Below are positions 14,805-16,550 of a stretch of DNA of 16,550 nt, piece by piece. The stretch's first letter is position 1; each line of letters starts with the position of its first letter. The position numbers were made by a program, and so were the translations under genes. Below the pieces are notes generated by a model, which saw only the letters and a program-made list of their open reading frames with translations, searched no databases and was not told the DNA's origin. The stretch comes from Bacteroides sp. (lineage in GTDB: Bacteria; Bacteroidota; Bacteroidia; Bacteroidales; Bacteroidaceae), in the NCBI GenBank assembly GCA_019412865.1, contig DXOJ01000370.1:1-16550 (forward strand). Reading direction: 5' to 3'.

Positions 14805-15824
14805 TCATTTGGGAAGTGTGATCACAATATTTTTTCCATTAATGGTATAAGTCATTTTATCTGTAGACGACAATACATTCATAATCTCCTGAATGCTTTG
14901 CTCTCTTTTACGGAAGTTTCCATAAAAACGAATCGTATTTAATGTGTCGTCTGCAACGGTTATTTTTACGTCATAGCTTCTTTCCAATTCTTTAATGATA
15001 TCTGAAAGCAGTACTTCGTCAAAATAAAGACGATCATTTGTCCATTCAACACTATGGATAGCTTTAGTAGCGGAAATAGATAGTTTTCCGGTCTTCTTAT
15101 CCAATAATGCCTGTTGGTTCGGATGAAGTACCGTTTCTTTTTGCAGAGTGTTCAAGGCTACTTTTCCTTCCAGAAGGCATACTTTAGCTTCCAGATCGTC
15201 TTTATAGTTCCGAAAGTTAAATTTAGTACCTAATACCTTTACATCCAGCTCTTCTGTGTGTACTTTAAAAGGTATTTCTTTATTTTTAGTAACTTCAAAA
15301 TAGGCTTCTCCCGATAAATCCAAAGCACGCTCATTGATGCCAAAATCTTGTGCATAACTCATCTTAGAACCTGCATTCAGCCAAACTAACGTCCCATCGG
15401 GAAGATACAATTTAGTCTTTGAACCATAAGGAGCCTCAACAGTAATACGTGTCAACTGGTTTTGGAGTACTCTCTTTCCACTCTGAAAAGCGATTGTTGC
15501 ACACACAAAAACAATAATAACCATGGCAGCAGCATACATCCACGGGCGTATGTGAAATGCTTTCCGTTTTTCCGGCCGTTTTACAGAGGCCCCGGTATGT
15601 TCTAAAAATAATTGATAAGCTTGTTCTTTATTGAAGTTCAACTCATCGGCTTCGTCTGAAGCGGCTATCCAGACTTCTTGCATATCGGAAAAATACTTTC
15701 GGTTTTCTTCCGAAATATTCAGCCAATCCTGCAACAACTGCATTTCTTCCTGGGTCAGACTATTTGTGAGATAGCCGATAATCCAATCATTGACTGTATC
15801 CGTATGTAGCGATTGTTCATTCAT
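14805..15824 (-). CDS. FecR-family anti-sigma factor
   Basis: 339 residues from the chosen ATG at 15824. An in-frame ATG at 15896 would overlap the sigma gene and adds a stretch unlike the family. The N-terminal cytoplasmic part (about 1-90) binds the sigma factor. One membrane segment follows (about 95-114, YAAAMVIIVFVCATIAF). A periplasmic FecR domain covers about 126-221 (ITVEAPYGSKTKLYLPDGT, AGSKMSYA, GEAYFEVTKN, KVLGTKFN) and a C-terminal DUF4974-type domain about 269-339 (LSDIIKELERSYDVKI). It is expected to hold the sigma factor at the membrane until the STN domain of the SusC protein signals substrate. It begins 35 nt after the sigma gene stop, implying one transcript. Confidence 0.95.
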   Translation of the reverse strand: MNEQSLHTDTVNDWIIGYLTNSLTQEEMQLLQDWLNISEENRKYFSDMQEVWIAASDEADELNFNKEQAYQLFLEHTGASVKRPEKRKAFHIRPWMYAAAMVIIVFVCATIAFQSGKRVLQNQLTRITVEAPYGSKTKLYLPDGTLVWLNAGSKMSYAQDFGINERALDLSGEAYFEVTKNKEIPFKVHTEELDVKVLGTKFNFRNYKDDLEAKVCLLEGKVALNTLQKETVLHPNQQALLDKKTGKLSISATKAIHSVEWTNDRLYFDEVLLSDIIKELERSYDVKITVADDTLNTIRFYGNFRKREQSIQEIMNVLSSTDKMTYTINGKNIVITLPK

Positions 15825-15859
15825 AAAAATAGTGCCTTTATATATACTACAGTTTTTTA

Positions 15860-16459
15860 TTATAGGAGGGTAGGATAAAAAGCAAAAATAATACATAAAA
15901 AAGTTCCCAGTTCTTTTTTCAGTACTACTAATGCACTCTTAATGTGATACTTGACGGTATTGATGGAAATTCCCAGCTTCTGTGATATTTCTTCGTAAGT
16001 CATCTCCTGAAAGCGGCTCATGATGAATACTTGCCTGCAAACCGGTGGTAGTTTATTGACGGATTCTTTAATTTTAGACTCCAATTCTTCTTTTAACAGG
16101 TTACCTAAAGGTTGTTGAGTGTCGGATATGATATTTTGTAATTGAATGCCTGCCCGTTCAATGGTAGAGAAACGTATCTCTGTCTCCTGTTGTTTGAGGG
16201 CTAAGTAGTTCAGGCATTTATTACGTACGGCTACTATCAGATAGTTGCGAAGAGGAGGCACGAGTTCCAACCTGTCTCTGACTTCCCAAAGATGAAAGAT
16301 GACATCGTTCACTATACTTTCCGCCTGCACTCTGTCTTTCAAAAGATAATAACTAAGTTTGCAGAGAGCAACATAATGATAATCATATATGTATCTATAT
16401 GCTTCATTATCCCCGGCCTTTAGCTTCTTTATAATGTGTCTTTCATCGATTGGAATCAT
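15860..16459 (-). CDS. ECF-type RNA polymerase sigma factor (PUL regulator)
   Basis: 199 residues from ATG 16459. Region 2 lies at about 8-75 (KKLKAGDNEAYRYIYDYHY, SIVNDVIFHLWEVRD) and region 4 at about 130-182 (LPPVCRQVFIMSRFQEMTYEEISQKLGISINTVKYH), with the HTH at 153-180. It ends in a hydrophobic tail, FLCIIFAFYPTLL, often seen in Bacteroides ECF factors of this kind. A longer frame begins at a TTG (16510) inside the predicted promoter and adds residues foreign to the family, so it is rejected as the start. Paired with the adjacent fecR, it should activate the susC operon on signal; its own synthesis probably depends on the promoter at 16508-16539. Confidence 0.93.
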   Translation of the reverse strand: MIPIDERHIIKKLKAGDNEAYRYIYDYHYVALCKLSYYLLKDRVQAESIVNDVIFHLWEVRDRLELVPPLRNYLIVAVRNKCLNYLALKQQETEIRFSTIERAGIQLQNIISDTQQPLGNLLKEELESKIKESVNKLPPVCRQVFIMSRFQEMTYEEISQKLGISINTVKYHIKSALVVLKKELGTFLCIIFAFYPTLL

Positions 16460-16507
16460 AATCTGTTTTTTCTGCTCTGCAATATTCGGATAATATATTG
16501 AAAGATG

Positions 16508-16539
16508 CAAATTAATCAGAGGAAAAAATAAAAATGAAA
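16508..16539 (-). promoter_or_regulatory. Candidate promoter of the sigma/anti-sigma genes
   Basis: On the minus strand, TTTC (16536-16539) and TTAATTTG (16508-16515) are 20 bases apart, each one base from the TTTG/TAnnTTTG consensus. Transcription would begin near 16500, about 40 nt before the ATG at 16459. Moderate support only. Confidence 0.35.
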
Positions 16540-16550
16540 AAAGAATGAAA

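Noticed and set aside
15860..16510. Longer sigma factor beginning at 16510
   Set aside because: The start would be TTG inside the predicted -7 box, and the extra 17 residues do not match sigma factors; the ATG at 16459 starts just before region 2.

Overview
The window looks like a Bacteroides chromosome, probably a gut species. The evidence is the SusC/SusD pair with an ECF-sigma/FecR-type anti-sigma pair, the many Bacteroidota lipoproteins, moderate G+C, and a near-consensus Bacteroides promoter (TTTG, 20 bases, TATCTTTG) before the one complete plus-strand gene. I cannot name the species from sequence alone.

Left edge (1-1344): the start of a minus-strand gene resembling the BT4734/VirE-N family runs off the window. 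Divergent from it is a HU-related DNA-binding protein with an extra C-terminal helix-turn-helix region. The leader of the HU-like gene holds a perfect 23-bp inverted repeat. Beyond the gene lies a cluster of six GTGAGGGTAA-type words in both orientations. The two repeat regions share the word GGGTGAG.

1345-2801: a secreted choloylglycine-hydrolase-family enzyme (bile salt hydrolase or related amidase). It is separated from the next locus by a minus-strand terminator and the tail of a decayed ORF.

2802-16550: a minus-strand polysaccharide utilization locus. In transcription order (right to left) it encodes an ECF sigma factor, a FecR anti-sigma factor, a SusC transporter with an N-terminal STN signalling domain, SusD, an endonuclease/exonuclease/phosphatase-fold lipoprotein, a PKD plus beta-propeller lipoprotein, a GH65 hydrolase, and an SGNH acetylesterase of the sialate O-acetylesterase family. 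The layout predicts trans-envelope control: substrate import through SusC/SusD is sensed by the STN domain, relayed to FecR, and frees the sigma factor to transcribe the susC operon. The enzymes suggest an alpha-glucosylated substrate carrying ester groups and possibly phosphate. No endo-acting glycosidase, polysaccharide lyase or SusE-like gene is visible.

The most interesting signal is in the 228-nt gap between fecR and susC. On the plus strand, opposite the susC leader, a -7-like box is followed by two hairpins and a U-run, with the dimensions of an ~80-nt RNA. In both hairpins the single imperfect pair is G-U on the plus strand but C-A on the minus strand. This fits the DonS-type cis-encoded antisense RNAs described for ECF-controlled PULs in Bacteroides.

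No tRNA, rRNA, CRISPR array, insertion sequence or integrase was seen.
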